A stretch of DNA of 64,000 nt from Brachypodium distachyon (taxonomy: Eukaryota; Streptophyta; Magnoliopsida; Poales; Poaceae): contig NC_016133.3 in assembly GCF_000005505.3 (NCBI RefSeq), forward strand, positions 16,244,001 to 16,308,000, written 5' to 3'. Every line of letters begins with the position of its first letter. The stretch's first letter is position 1. The translations under genes were made by a program, and so were the position numbers. Under the pieces are notes generated by a model. The model searched no databases, was not told where the DNA came from, and saw only the letters and a list, made by a program, of their open reading frames with translations. Positions 11,201 to 23,779 of the stretch are shown in pieces.

Positions 11201-12135
11201 CGGCAATGAGTAATTAATTTTCTTTATTTTATAAGTGAAAATTGGGTTCAATCTAAACAACAATATATATACGCTCTATGTGTTTACAATATGGTTGATT
11301 TACATCACAAAACAAACAAAAAAGAAAAAAAAAGCTTTGCCGACGGCTATTATGTTGGCCTTCCGCAAAGCCACCTTTGCCGGTGGCTATTTTACGGGGC
11401 CGCCGGCAAAGGGTTAATTTCTTTTTTTTTCTTCGGTTCAATTCGAACGGGGGACATTTGTGAAAAAATAAAAAAAAAGACCTTTGCCGGCGGCCTTTTC
11501 TCGGGGCCGCCCGCAAAGGGTTATTATTATTTTTTCTTTCCGGTTCAATTTGAAGGGGGGACATTTGGGAAAAAATAAATAAATAAATAAAAGAAGGCCT
11601 TTGCCGGCGGCCTTTCCTCGGGGCCGCCGGCAAAGGGTTATTTCTTTTTTAAAAAAAAATCGTGCGCGCGCGTCCAAATTTAAACGGATTGTCGCGGGAA
11701 AAACGAATCTCTTTGCCGGCGGCTTTTTTTTGTGGTCGCCGGCAAAGGTAGTTTTTTTTCTCCCCCCACCAGCCGTTTTGCCCGCCGTTAACCTCGCACA
11801 CGGGCCCACGTGCAGGGTGTCTTTGCCGGCTGCCGCCCTTTGCCGACGGCGTTTCGGAAAATTTGCCGACGGTCGACCCTATGCCGTGGGCTTTTCTGCC
11901 GGCCCACAGCATAGGGCCTCTTTGCTGGCGGCCCGATAGAAAGCCGCCGGCAAAGGCCATTGCCGCCGACACAGGCCGGTTTTCCCGTAGTGAGAGTTTC
12001 CTGTAAGATGCATGCGTCTCTTGCGCCGCCTGAATCCAAGGCCTCTTTGGTTGGTTAAGGGTATTTTGAAACTACTACAGCAATAAAACTAAGTCCCTTT
12101 CAAAAGAATGTGTAAACAAAGAAAAACTAGACTAT

Positions 12136-12475
12136 TTTTTTAGAACACACGCTCACAATACGCGCATACACTCACCCCTATGAACGCACAGACGCACACC
12201 CTACCCCTATGAGCACCTCCGAAAGACCGAGCCGGCAATTCTTGAGACTATGAGCACCTCCGAAAGACCGAGCCCGCAGTTCTTGAGAGATTGACGAAGT
12301 CACCACTGGTGCCTCGCTGTTGACGGGTACGTCACCTACCACCGAAAAAATAGCGCCGGTTAAATCCTGAAATAATCCAGGGAAATGTGACACCCATGTC
12401 AAGTTCAGGACTTGAACCTGGGTGAGTTGATTCCACCACAAGGAATCAGACCACCTGAGCTAGGTTCAGTTCACG
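12136..12475 (-). mobile_element. tRNA-derived SINE resembling the Au family (copy 2)
   Basis: It has the same sequence type as 9131-9421 in the same orientation (B-box-like GGTTCAAGTCCTGAAC on the minus strand). It contains a local duplication of TATGAGCACCTCCGAAAGACCGAGCC (about 12208-12280). It is absent from the matching position of the right duplicate copy near 14490. Confidence 0.8.
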
Positions 12476-13789
12476 AAACTATACCGTTTTTGATAGTTTG
12501 ATTCATATCCTCATAGTTGAAAAGGCAAGAGTGTATTTCTGGTGCCACTTGAGGCGATTATAGGGCCCCATGGAGCCTAAAGCTACCACAATTAGTAAGG
12601 CTTGTCTAAGTCAATGCAAGAGAATCTTTGGTTTGAAGCCCCTAAAACAAGACTCCTAAACAATATTTGGGAGTTTCTCTCAAATTTTAGTGTCCCAAAA
12701 GATACAAACATCTTTAGCTATTCTACAACACTTTTTTTTAGTACAAAGCTGTAACTCCATGTGCATGCGCGGTGCCAGTCCATGTGTACATTTGCCACCA
12801 TTCACTTTTGCTTGTTGTCCAATGACCGCAGCCGGTTCATTCTTGCCGGCACCATTTTCTTCGCCTATTCAAACAACAAACAGATTGAAAAGAAAATCAG
12901 AAAGCGTGATTAATTAGTGAGCTAAACCAAGGGATGACGTAGAAGCACCATAATGCATACCTTTGCTTTAAACCCAGTTATGTCGCGGTCAATCGGGGGG
13001 CACCACGATTTAAATTTCCTTCCACATTTGATTGAAATTGAATTTGAGATCCAAAGTTGCCATTGTTTGCGGGCGGAAAGAAGAGGAAATGATACATATG
13101 GTGGCCAGAAACTAGAGATCATGCCCTATATAAAGAATAAGACAACGTGGCCGCAAAAGTTTCATTCCCTCCAATTAATTCTCCTCAGAAGTATGAGAAT
13201 TATAAATTTGATTTCTCTTCGAATCGCAAATTCAATTTCAATCAAATGTGGAAGGAAATTTTGGTGCGCGAGATCACCGATGCATGGAGGCTAGCATACG
13301 TATGGGGTGGACGTGCATGGGGCATGCAAAGTGTGAGGTGGACGTCCGTTTCGCGGTGGGGAAGGAAACCAATTCGCAAGCGAAGTGAGATAGACGTGCA
13401 TGTCCCTGTATGTTGCACTAAATATCGCCTTAATTGTGTACATAGCGAACAAGTACATATTGTGTAGTGATCGACAACCCTATTTAATGTGCACTAAAAT
13501 TATACGGTTAGGAACTTCAAATGTTAATGATATAATTTTTAAGATATAATAATCACGTTACATTATTACATTACTTAGATCTTCAACCTAGGGATGCATT
13601 GGGGCCCCTTATACCGAAACGGAGGGAGTACCGAATCTTTTATTTTGACACAAAAAAACTACCGAATCTTTTTTTACAGCAAAAAATATTACCGAATCTT
13701 ATAGGTACACAGTGCGTATTTTTCTCGACACTCTTGCTCTTGTGGGTTGATTTGCAAAACGATAAGACACTCCGGAATGATCGTCATCC

Positions 13790-15790
13790 TCTGAATATAT
13801 ACGCCGGTATGTTAACAGCCCGAATGTCTAATCCCTTGCGATTTTTACTCTCAACTCCGAACAAATACCGAAGCATCCACTCCCTCCAATTCTAAATTCT
13901 TGTCGTTTTTTTATTGCAAACCTGCACTGAAACAACGATAAAATTTATTGCAAATTTGCACTGAAACAACGACAAAAATTTAGAACCGGAGGAAGTAATT
14001 AATAGGATTTTATCTCAAGAATCAGGTACAAGCGAAGATTAAGATTAATAGGAGGAAGAGAGGAATAGAATAATTTTTTTTTTGAGAAACATGTTTTTTT
14101 AGAGAGAGGAGGAACAGAATATGAGCAGCAACTGGCCGGTCCGGAGCCTTCGGGTTCCAGGATGGGCCTAGTTGTTTGTAGCCTCCCGTGTCTTTGAGCG
14201 GGCCCAAGTTCAAGAGCCACATCCATTCCAGCCCAGTTGTAGAGGAGCAGTGTGAGTTAACACAACCTACCACGGTCCAAAGCTCCCTGTAACAAAATCG
14301 GTTCAGTCCATAGCTCCCTATAAAAAAGAACGGGGGACACTCCCAAGATTCATGCGCGTTTTAACTTTAAAAAAAAAAGATTCATGCGTGTTTTAACTCT
14401 TGAGACGAATCTAAGCCCTCTTCGGTTCACAATATTTTGAAAGTGTAAACACCCTTTTAAAAAAAAAGTGTAAACAAAGAAAAACATTGAATATGATACT
14501 TTGAAAGTTTACTTCACAGAATTTTGTAAACCTAAGTTTTTTTAGGAAACACACAGAAGTATGAAAGGCAAAAGAGAGGATTTTGATTCGTAGAAATAAG
14601 AAATAGAAAAAAATAGAAATATTAATAATCTTTGCTAAATTGAGTAGAAACAAAGTAAAGTTGTGATTGCTTTCATCATGTCCTATGTGGCACCTCACTT
14701 TTTTTTTCTCCTTTTAAAACACTCGTTTCCCACATACTTAACTAGTGGATGGGTTTAAACCGGTCTAGGATAATGCCTCGCAAGATATCTTTACTCCTAT
14801 AATTCAATTGGTGGCGACAGTCCGTCACTGGACCTTGGGAACACGTCATTGTTTTTTTCTCTTTTGTTTGCATCAGTTGTTGACTGGGCACAAACTACCT
14901 GAAATGGGAATGAATAATGTTATTCTAAACTTTTCTTTTGTCCGTAGCCACGCTGTGCTAGTATATGATTTTTTTTTCTATATCCACTTGTTTCCCGCTG
15001 CAACCTTTTCATCCAGTTTGTGAAGCATTTGGTCTACCGTGTCATGTGTCCACTCATCCTCACCTTCATCGGCCATCGTCGATGCTGTTTGGCACCACAA
15101 CCACTGACGCTTCCTCTTGATTGGTATGAGCACTATAGACATTCTCATGTTCCTACCTCGACAAACAACGATTCCTCCAGTGTAGGATTGACACATAAAA
15201 TACATGGTGCGGATCTTAATTCCTGGTTCATTCTTGTCGGCACCATCTTCTTTGCCTTTTCCATCAATAAATATTGAAAATGAGAGAGCGTGATTAATTA
15301 ATAGTGAGCTAAACCAAGGGACAACGTAGGAGCACCACAGTACATACCTTTGTCCTTTGACCCAAATTGTGTCGTGGTCGATCCTTGAGACATTTAGATT
15401 TTTTGGGTGAAAGAAAGAAAAGTAAAAGAGACATATGGTGGCTGAAAATTAGAAGTACGTCATGCCCTATATAAAGAATTCGTATAAAGAATTGCAAATT
15501 TGATTTCCCTCCAAATCTCCAATTCAATTTCAATCAAACGTGTGTGGAAGGAAAATTTGGTGCTTGAGAATTACCAATGCATGGAGTTTGGCACACGTAC
15601 GGGACGTGCATGGGCATGCAAGCTGTGAAGTCAACGTCCATCTGATGGTGGGAAGGAAACCAATTCGTGAGCCGAGTGACGTAGGCGTGCGTGCTCTTGT
15701 CTGCCGCGTTTGATATCGCCTTAATTAATTTCATGCATAACGAACAAGCGGACATACATAGTGCAGTGGTCGGCAACCCTCTTTAACGTG
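13790..15790. repeat. Right copy of the tandem segmental duplication, with the CACTA empty site
   Basis: It aligns in order with the pieces of 4790-13480. At about 14264-14285 it reads ACGGTCCAAAGCTCCCTGTAA. The left copy, joined across the CACTA with one AGA, would read ACGGTCCAGAGTTTCCTGTAA. No gene was recognised. A minus-strand frame at 14978-15205 resembles nothing I know. Confidence 0.8.
13880..13995. mobile_element. Stowaway-like MITE in the right duplicate copy
   Basis: The inverted ends are CTCCCTCCAATTCTAAATTC on the left and AATTTAGAACCGGAGGAAG on the right. The internal TTGCAAACCTGCACTGAAACAACGA is partly repeated. The left TA flank has decayed. The left copy lacks it at the same place. 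Confidence 0.7.
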
Positions 15791-16240
15791 GATCATTCAT
15801 GTTAAGCCGAGTAGCTAGGAAAAATGCTCCCGCACTATACCTACTAGGTACGTCGAAAAAAAAAAACCTAACCACATTTAAATTAGATACGAAGGGAGTT
15901 CGTTGCAATTAAGCCAAGCAAGCCAAAACCTATGCATCGCCACATCAACATTATCTGCAGGCAAGGCTAGCTAAATTCGGCATTGCCATCTTGATTCGAG
16001 GGAAACAATTCGCTTCCCTTAAGCTAATTAATCTATGACAAGTGATATGCGTGTAACATGCAGGATTTCTCGCTCTCTTGGCTCCATCTTTTGCTTACAG
16101 AAACAGTAACAGTGTCCTTGCAGCATTGGTCAGCGTGACCTACCAAAAATACCTTGCAATTTTGGTCAGCTCGACGAAGGGGATATTATCGTACGGAGTT
16201 ACTTATTACTTTTACTTTTCACCGTCCGGAAGGGGAAACT
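15791..16240. other. Intergenic stretch upstream of the MBD gene
   Basis: No gene or element was recognised. It presumably includes the MBD13-like promoter; I could not assign a convincing TATA box. Confidence 0.4.
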
Positions 16241-18698
16241 GCAACCAAATGCGGCGGCGGCGACTTGTTGAGTCAAGCAAGCGTGCGTCCTGTGTGGCGG
16301 CGTCTAGCCCAGTGAGCCGAGCACCCCCAACACACCTCGCCCCTCGTTCATCTCGTCGTCTTCAACGGACGAGTCTCTTTCTCCCCTCCTCCTCGCCCAA
16401 CCAACGGCGCTAACCCTAGTCAGTTCCGGCCTTCTCGTCCTCACCAGAGCGGCGAGGCCCGCGGCTTCCGCTGCCGCCGGAAGGACGGTACGTTGGTTCT
16501 CCACTCATCCTCGATTTCGTGCTGTGTGATTCGGGAGGGTGGTCTGGGGGTGGTCGGGAGTACTTGGGCGGAGACGCTTGCTGGTGGTTGGCGACGGTAG
16601 GTGGCCTCCGGGAACGTTCAATTCGGTGATTCGTGTGTGGGGATTTCGTGGTTGGTGATTCGTTTCTGCTGGCTGGGGGTAGGGTTGCTGTGGCCGGAGT
16701 AGAGCGGGGGCTTGGGTTGCGGGAGAGATGATAGGTTGTGGTGCTGGAGTGTGATCTGGTCCAGTAATCCGAGTGAACCTGTGACTGTGAGTGGATTGAT
16801 TTGTAGAGCGGGGGAGGGATGATAGGTTGTAGTGCTACCTGGAACGCGATGTGCTCTAGTAATCCGAGCGAACTATCTGCTGGGCCGATGGCTGTCTGAT
16901 CCTGTGATTTACCTTCTCTCATGTCACTAGCTGTGCCACAAGTTCCATATGAACTTTTTTTTGCCTTGAACCCATAGAAAGTTTGTTTATGGAGGACGGT
17001 TAGTGTCCGGAATGAAGGTCGTACACGGGCTCATTTTTACAAATTTTATCAGAATGTTCATGGAGGACGGTTAGTGTCCGGAATGAAGGTCGTGCACGGG
17101 CTCAGCGGTGTAGGTATACCGAACTGGCGAGACTCACTTGGTTGTTTCCTCAGACTTAATTACAGCCTGGCCTGACTGTTTGGTGTCTTTTGCTGATGCA
17201 TATATAGCAACTTATCTAGGAGTTTCTTAATTACAGCCTTGCCTGACTGTTTCGTGTGATTTCAAGGTTGACATGGTCATCTTATTGGCGGTGTACTGTA
17301 TGGATTGATGGGAATGGGATTGACAGGGGTGTAAGGTGTTGATTATAGATAGAAACTTAACGTACGGTGTGTCATTTCATGGTGTCTCCATAAAGAGTTG
17401 TCACGTCTGGGTGCGTACGTGCTTAATATGATTTCATAGCTCTAGTTGGATTATTGTGTTGTGCAATAGTAACATTTTAGTCATTTCTCATGTATGTTCT
17501 ATTGTTTCTGTTAGATGGGCTCTTTGAACAATATATAAATTTACGTAAACATCTCTAGGGAGGTATACTGATTGGCATCCATCCAAAAATTGTTGCTATA
17601 ACTTCTTACATACTCCATTGAAAGTATCACTTACAGGTTTTCCTTGCCGGCGGTAGATTCTTAGCTAGTTAGAGACATGAACACATTTTACCTGTTTAGT
17701 GTTTGGTGGAGAAAGCAAACATAGTGTGGTTATTGACAACTGTACATCTTATTCCATTACTAGTAAAGATATATACATGAGAGTTGTGGGCCACATTAGC
17801 CTAGCCATCATGGAGGCTCATATTTGCCAAGTAATCCTGTATACTCTCTCCATTCCTAATTAGAGGACACACTCCCCTCTGACCCGCAGACCAGGGACGG
17901 AAGAAACAAGTGCTACAATCCCTAATGACGGATCAACTCCCACAGCCTCGTTCGCCCATGTTGGCCAACTAAGCAGGATTGCATGCATGCATAGCCAATC
18001 GCCCGTGTAAAGTGTCTTGCATGCATGCAGAGCCAAATCTCTAGAGTAAATGCAGGGGAGCTGAAAGGAGCCAGCTGAATGGTAATTGCTTTTCAGGAGA
18101 AGCACACGCCTTAGGTTTTGGATCGAAGCAAAAGAAACTTGCATGCCCTTTTTTAGGGAATGGATGGAGTATAACGTGCCATTCTTAACAGTATTAAGGA
18201 GTGATTGAGAAGAATAAAGTATATTTTGATGATCTCTTTATGACTTCCCTTTTCCAGAGAAATGAGTGGAGTTATAAAAGGTCGCAAACATGTTTCCTGG
18301 ATAGGTTACAGAAAGCTGGAAAGAGTGGCGGTAACAAGGTTAGACTGCTGAAGAATAAAACAATTTGAACTGCCCCCTGTTAATCAGATAAAGTTAACTT
18401 ATGTACCCTTTAGCTTTTCAAATTACTTTAATACGTCAGAAACAATCTGGTAACGTTATCACAATTGTCGCAACCATTTTAATGAATAAGATTTTGTGTT
18501 TCAGTAAGAGGAATAAGTTTTTGTACTTTATTAGATATAGTCATGCAACATCTTATCTGTTTCTCATACATGTCTGTTTGTTTTGGCAACATTGTTGCAG
18601 GACGAGTTCAGCATGTCCTTATGCGGCTACAGCAGAATTTATGCTTTTGTTTTCTTTCTGTGGTTGGACAGATCTTTGTGAACTGAAGTAACATCAGT
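16240..18698 (+). other. 5' UTR exons and long leader intron of the MBD13-like gene
   Basis: A GC-rich, pyrimidine-rich leader ends at GGAAGGACG|GTACGT (16487). The next leader exon begins after TTGTTGCAG at 18601 and holds an in-frame TGA at 18684, 15 bases before the ATG at 18699. The 2.1-kb intron between them contains three short tandem duplications (16725-16850, 16990-17104, 17155-17257) and a Stowaway-like MITE (17844-18169). The transcript start is inferred. Confidence 0.55.
17844..18169. mobile_element. Stowaway-like MITE in the MBD leader intron
   Basis: The ends CTCTCTCCATTCCTAATTA and TTTAGGGAATGGATGGAG are inverted partners with TA on both flanks. The length of 326 bases is on the long side for Stowaway. 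Confidence 0.7.
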
Positions 18699-21600
18699 AT
18701 GTATTCCGGCGGGAGGACTCGGAGTGGGCTTGTCAGACGAAATGGCATTATGGATTCCAGCAACAATTCATGTTCTAGAACAAGAAGTGGGCTTGTCAGA
18801 GTAAACAACATGATGGATCCTAACAAAGAATCATGTTCTAAAACACGGAGTGGGCTTGTTAGGGTGAACAATATTGTGGAATCCAGCGATAGTTCTTCTA
18901 CTAAACCACAAAGTGGGCTTGTTATGGATGCTATGGTTAACAAAGTGGTGGATTCCAACGATGGTTCATCCTCTAGAACACGAAGTGGGCTTGTTAGGGT
19001 GAACAACATCATGGATTCCAGCGAGGCTTCATACTCTAAAACTCGCAGTGGGCTTGTCAGAGGAAACATTGTTATGAATTCCAATGATGGTTTGTGTTCC
19101 AAAACACGAAGTGGACTTGTTAGAGAAAACATTGTGATGGATTTGAGTGAAGATTTGTGTTCCGAAACACAAAGTGGAATTGCTAGAGGAAACATTGTTA
19201 TGAATTTCAATGAAGATTCATCTTCTAGAACACGAAGTGGGCTTGTTAGAGGACACACTGCTGTGGATTCTAACAAGGACTCATGTTCTAGAACACGAAG
19301 TGGGCATGTTAGAAGAAGCCTCTCTGTCAAGGTATACAAATCTAACTTCTTTTGCTATGCATTTATTTTGGGTGCAACCTGACAAGTACAAAATTCTTCT
19401 CTTTTTGTTACTAGGTAGAAAACAAGGTTGGACCAGTCATTAAGGGCCTACCTGATGGATGCAGCGAACCGGCAAGTCCAGTAAATTATGGATCAGGTCA
19501 CAGGAGTGATCTGGTATGTTGTAGTGACCCTTTATTGTCTTGTGTTGCATCTAACACTATATCTAAGTAACTATAGTCTCGCCAGGTCCAAATCAAGGAT
19601 GACCCAGTCATTAAGGGGTCAGATGAATGCTGGAAAGAAGACACACCACCTTTGATGAACCTAGTAAATCACAAGAGTGATCAGGTATGAGACAACTGTT
19701 CCTTCTTCCCCTGCCCTGCTCTATCTAAAACACCATGGGCCGCTTTGATTCAAAGGATTTTCAAATGATTTTTAGGAGGATTCAAATCGTTAGAGAAATT
19801 TCTGATCTGAGTTGTTTGGTTTTTAGGATTGCAAACCATAGGGTTTTTTCCTAAGAATTCTTCTGCACTACATTTCATAGGAAAATTCCACTGGGTCCGA
19901 AATGTTGATATGTTTCTTTAGGTGCAAACAGACATAGTTTAAATCCTGCAGGATTCAAGATGGTATAACAATGTAGGATCATATGTTTTTCCTATCCTGT
20001 GTTTTTGGAATCTTGCGAATCAAAGAGGCCCTATGACCCTGTGTTTTTCATAAAGTTAATAACTATTCTGTTACTAGGGTCAAAGCAAGGATGAACCAGT
20101 CATGAAGGGGCCTGATGGATGGTGGAAAGAAGACATTTCCAGAAAGAACAAGTCAAGTCAGAAGAGTGATCTGGTAAGCTTTTCTTATCTTTTTCTTTTT
20201 GCTCCTTTCTGTCTACGACAGCATGTCTAAAACCATTATAATTTTTCACTACTAGGTTAAAAACAAGGATGAGCACATTAAAAGGCAGTTGCCTGATGGA
20301 TGGCGGAGAGAAGACAGGCCAAGAAGGAATGGATCAACTAACAAGACTGATCCGGTATGCCACCAAGATATCTTTGAGTCTTTTCTATTTAAAAAACATA
20401 GGGATCTGCAAGTCATTTTAACCAACCTAATTTTTGTTTTGAACTGCGATAAATATGTCCCCAGCATCCATATCAAAATATCTTGCCCAGCATTGTACTA
20501 CTAGCACTAGTCCATGGTAATACTCCGCGGTGCTTCATTTTCATCAAACGAATTTCACAAGTCACCCTTCTGAAGTCATAGTTCAGCTCTTAAGTTGAGA
20601 ATCTGTCTTTCTTTCATGCCTCATAGCTTGCTTTTACTTGGATCTACATGATTTTAAGTGGTACTGTAAAATAAGCTATTAACTGATTATACTTGCAGTG
20701 CAATTGTTGTCGAGGATTCCCTAGAAGTTGAGGATCTAAATTTGTTATTAGTCTGTATTTGAGGCGATAACAAGAAGCTTTAACCAATTATCGAGCTTTC
20801 CACGTACTTTTATTAGATAAACTTGAGTTTGCCATGTTATAGAATGCCTCCCTAAATCTAATTATCTTCACATCATTTTCTTTATTTTTATCGGAAGCCT
20901 TGATCTGCCTCCTATTCTTTTGATCTCTGCAGTACTACATTGATCCAGTAAATGGTTATGAATTTCGCTCTATGAAGGATGTGCACCGTTATATTAAATC
21001 AGGAGACATAAAGCAATGCAGTTTTAGGCCAAAGAAGAGAACTATCCAAGATGTCTGTATTACAGACAACCAAGCTCATGTGAGTTCCTTGTAGCACCTC
21101 TTGTTTTCACCTGATTTAGCTTGCATATTTGTTCCATTATAACATAGAAGGATACAAATGCTAGGTAGGCATAATTATCATCCACACCTCAAGTCGAATC
21201 TTTCTGTTCTTGATGAATATAGGCAAGTTTGTCCCTTGTCAGTCGCTCTTATCCTTCTTGTCTTCTTGTAGAGAAAAAAAATGCAAATGCACCTTCTTTT
21301 GTTTTGCTTATGCAGAGAATCAGAGTTCTTGCACCCTGGGTTGTATAACTGTAGATCATCACAAAACCCCATAGCTTTCTAGATTTTAGTTTCAGTAGAT
21401 AGATCATATATGAAACTTTCGGAGATGGGCTAAACAATGATCATTTTGTGGAAATGAAAATCAGCCGAGAACATCATAAGAAAACACATGAGCTTTGATA
21501 CACAGACCATAAATTTATTACTTTCTGAATTGTACTTTCGTTAGATAGATCATGCATGATAATTTAGGAGATAGCTTAAACAAGAAAAAAAAGTTATATA

Positions 21601-23779
21601 TGGTATTTTGCCTTCTTTTTCCTGATGATTACAACTTATTAGATCATTTTCTAAAAATCAGACAAGCACATCATCAGGATACACAAGGCCAGGTACCGCC
21701 GACAAAGCTATCCAATGTGAATTACTGACTTCAGAAGGTATCATGCTACCATGGGGTGGACTGTTGAGCCCACATACTGAAAATATGATGTTACCGGAGT
21801 CTGATGGCATGAAACCAGTGGAAAGACATGCTAACAAGGTTGATCCTTTGGAACACAAGAGTGCACGACCGGTCTCTGCAAAGTGTCGTGAAGGGGAAAA
21901 GAAATCTATTAAACGAAAAGAACAAAATACGGAGGCGAAACCCAAGAGGCGTAAAACCAGGCGTGAAATAAAGATTGCTGCACCTCCCCAAGCATCACCC
22001 CGCTTAGCTGCACTCAAGGTTAATCCTGAAGGGAACACTGAGCCTGATGATGAACTGACCAGTGTAAATTTTGTGAATGAGGTACAGCCTATTCAAGAAA
22101 AAATTGTGTATCAGTCACTGAGCCGCGCTGACACTGTCATCCAATCACAGAACAATCAGGAGAGCACTGCCGATAAGTTACAGTTGACCCAAGGAGTTAC
22201 TGTCGTTCCCATGCAGACTAATCATGAGGGCACTGTTAATCAGTTACAGTTAAGCCGAGCTGATACTGTCATTCCAATTCAGACCAATCATGAGGGCACT
22301 GTCAATCAGTTACAGTTAAACCGAGGAGACACTGTCATTCACATACAGACCAATCAGTTACAGGCGAGCCAACCTCAAAGTGCCTATCACTTGCAGGAAT
22401 ACACTACCAATTACTCGCAGATGAGTGAAGCAGATAATGTGAATAAAAAACAGACTGATCAGGAAATTTTTGCCAATCAGTTACAGTCGAGCCAAGAAAA
22501 GCCTTTCATTCAAATGCAGACTATACAGAATAAAAAACAGACTAATCAGGAAAATTCTGCTGATCAGTTACAGTCGGGCCAAGAAAAACCATTTATTCAA
22601 ATGCAGACTATACAGAATAAAAAACAGACTAATCAGGAAAATTCAGCCAATCAGTTGCAGTCGAGCCAAGGAAAGCCATTCATTAAAATGCAGAGTATAC
22701 AGGAATACATTACCAATTACTCACAGTTGCATCAGAGTCATGCAGACACTGTGAATGAATTACAGACTTATCAGGAAAATGCTGCCAATCAGTTACAGTC
22801 GAGCCATTCAGACACCGTCATTCAACTACATACTACACAGGAATACTTTGCCAATCACTCAGCGCTGAGCCGAGCAAATGCTGTGAAGCACATGCAGATC
22901 AACCAGGAAAACACTGCTGTTCAGTTACAGTTGGGTCAAGCTGATAGTGTCAATCAAATGGAAACTCTGCAGGAAAACAGCACCAACCAGTTACAAAATC
23001 TCCAAGGTTTAACTGTTAATCAAGTAGAAACTACACATGATTACATCACCAATCACTCTCTGCCGAGCCCAGGAGATACTTTCAATCACATGAAGATTAA
23101 CCAGGAGAACACTGCCAATCCACGACAGTTGAGCCAACCTGACTCTGTCAATCAAATGCAAACTATGCAGGAAAATACTGCTACTCGGTCAGAGCTGATC
23201 CAAGGATTAACTGTCAATCAAATACAGGCTATTCGGGAAAACAATACCAGATACTTGCAGCCACGTTGTACTGAAAATCCTATCCGGTGGTCTGGTTTTT
23301 CTTCGTCTCCTGAGAGGGGACATGTAGAACCTATCCCATGCTTTTGGAGAAATGTTGAAAATCAGAAGTCATCGGTTCCCGTGCAAATAGATGGAACACT
23401 TATTGCAACCTCCTCAGCAAATATTCAATGCCAAGATGCCCCTGCCCCAGAACCAGCTTTGCCAACACCGCCTGCAGTGCCTGGAACCGCCGGCCTATCT
23501 GGGTTTACCCTGCCGTTATTTGGAAATTCCTGGTCAGATCCATGCATCGAGTTTGCATTGAAGACTCTTACAGGTGACATTCCTGTTGTGGATGACAGTC
23601 CAGCTGTTGCAGACTACTTCCCTCTGCAACATGACCTGAATAAAATCGCACCACCAGATAATTCTTCTCCCTTCAGTGAGGATACTAGAAACTATACACA
23701 AGTCGACCATGCCAACCACCGGCCAGCGCCAAGGCCATCAGACAGGTTCTACAATGGTGGTTGGTTCCCTCCACAGTGA
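18699..23779 (+). CDS. Methyl-CpG-binding-domain protein, MBD13-like, with extensive internal repeats
   Basis: This is a nuclear DNA-methylation reader, inferred from its MBD. Coding exons are 18699-19331, 19415-19513, 19586-19684, 20078-20173, 20256-20354, 20933-21079 and 21662-23779, all phase 0, giving about 1096 residues. The start is fixed by an in-frame TGA just upstream. Residues 1-211 are ten copies of a roughly 22-residue unit with core SRTRSGLVR. The next four exons (33, 33, 32, 33 codons) are serial copies of the first half of an MBD. Only the last keeps LPDGWRREDRPRR, and it joins YYIDPVNGYEFRSMKDVHRY (residues 343 on) into one complete MBD. The Arg, Asp, Tyr and FRS Arg positions used by the family for mCpG are present. 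Then comes a basic KRKEQNTEAKPKRRKTRRE nuclear-localisation-like stretch (about 472-495), a long Gln/Asn-rich repeat (about 550-930) and a tail with GNSWSDPCIEFALKTLTGDI, typical of MBD13-like proteins. Confidence 0.9.
19737..20033. mobile_element. TIR MITE in an intron of the MBD13-like gene
   Basis: The left end GGGCCGCTTTGATTCAAAGGATTT is inverted relative to the right end GAATCTTGCGAATCAAAGAGGCCC. The superfamily is uncertain because the target duplication is too short or decayed to decide. Confidence 0.65.

Noticed and set aside
11253..12039. Several Lys/Phe- or Pro/Arg-rich frames in both strands
   Set aside because: They are translations of CACTA subterminal repeats (TTTGCCGGCGGC) and poly(A/T) runs.
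16416..16922. 168-codon minus-strand frame
   Set aside because: It covers the leader exon and the start of the leader intron of the MBD gene, with Pro/Ser/Thr-rich product and no domain; probably chance.
18608..19339. 243-codon minus-strand frame with a TSPLRVLEHE repeat
   Set aside because: It is the complement of the ten-copy TRSGLVR array of the MBD gene; the repeat keeps both strands open. Splice sites and an in-frame upstream stop support the plus strand.
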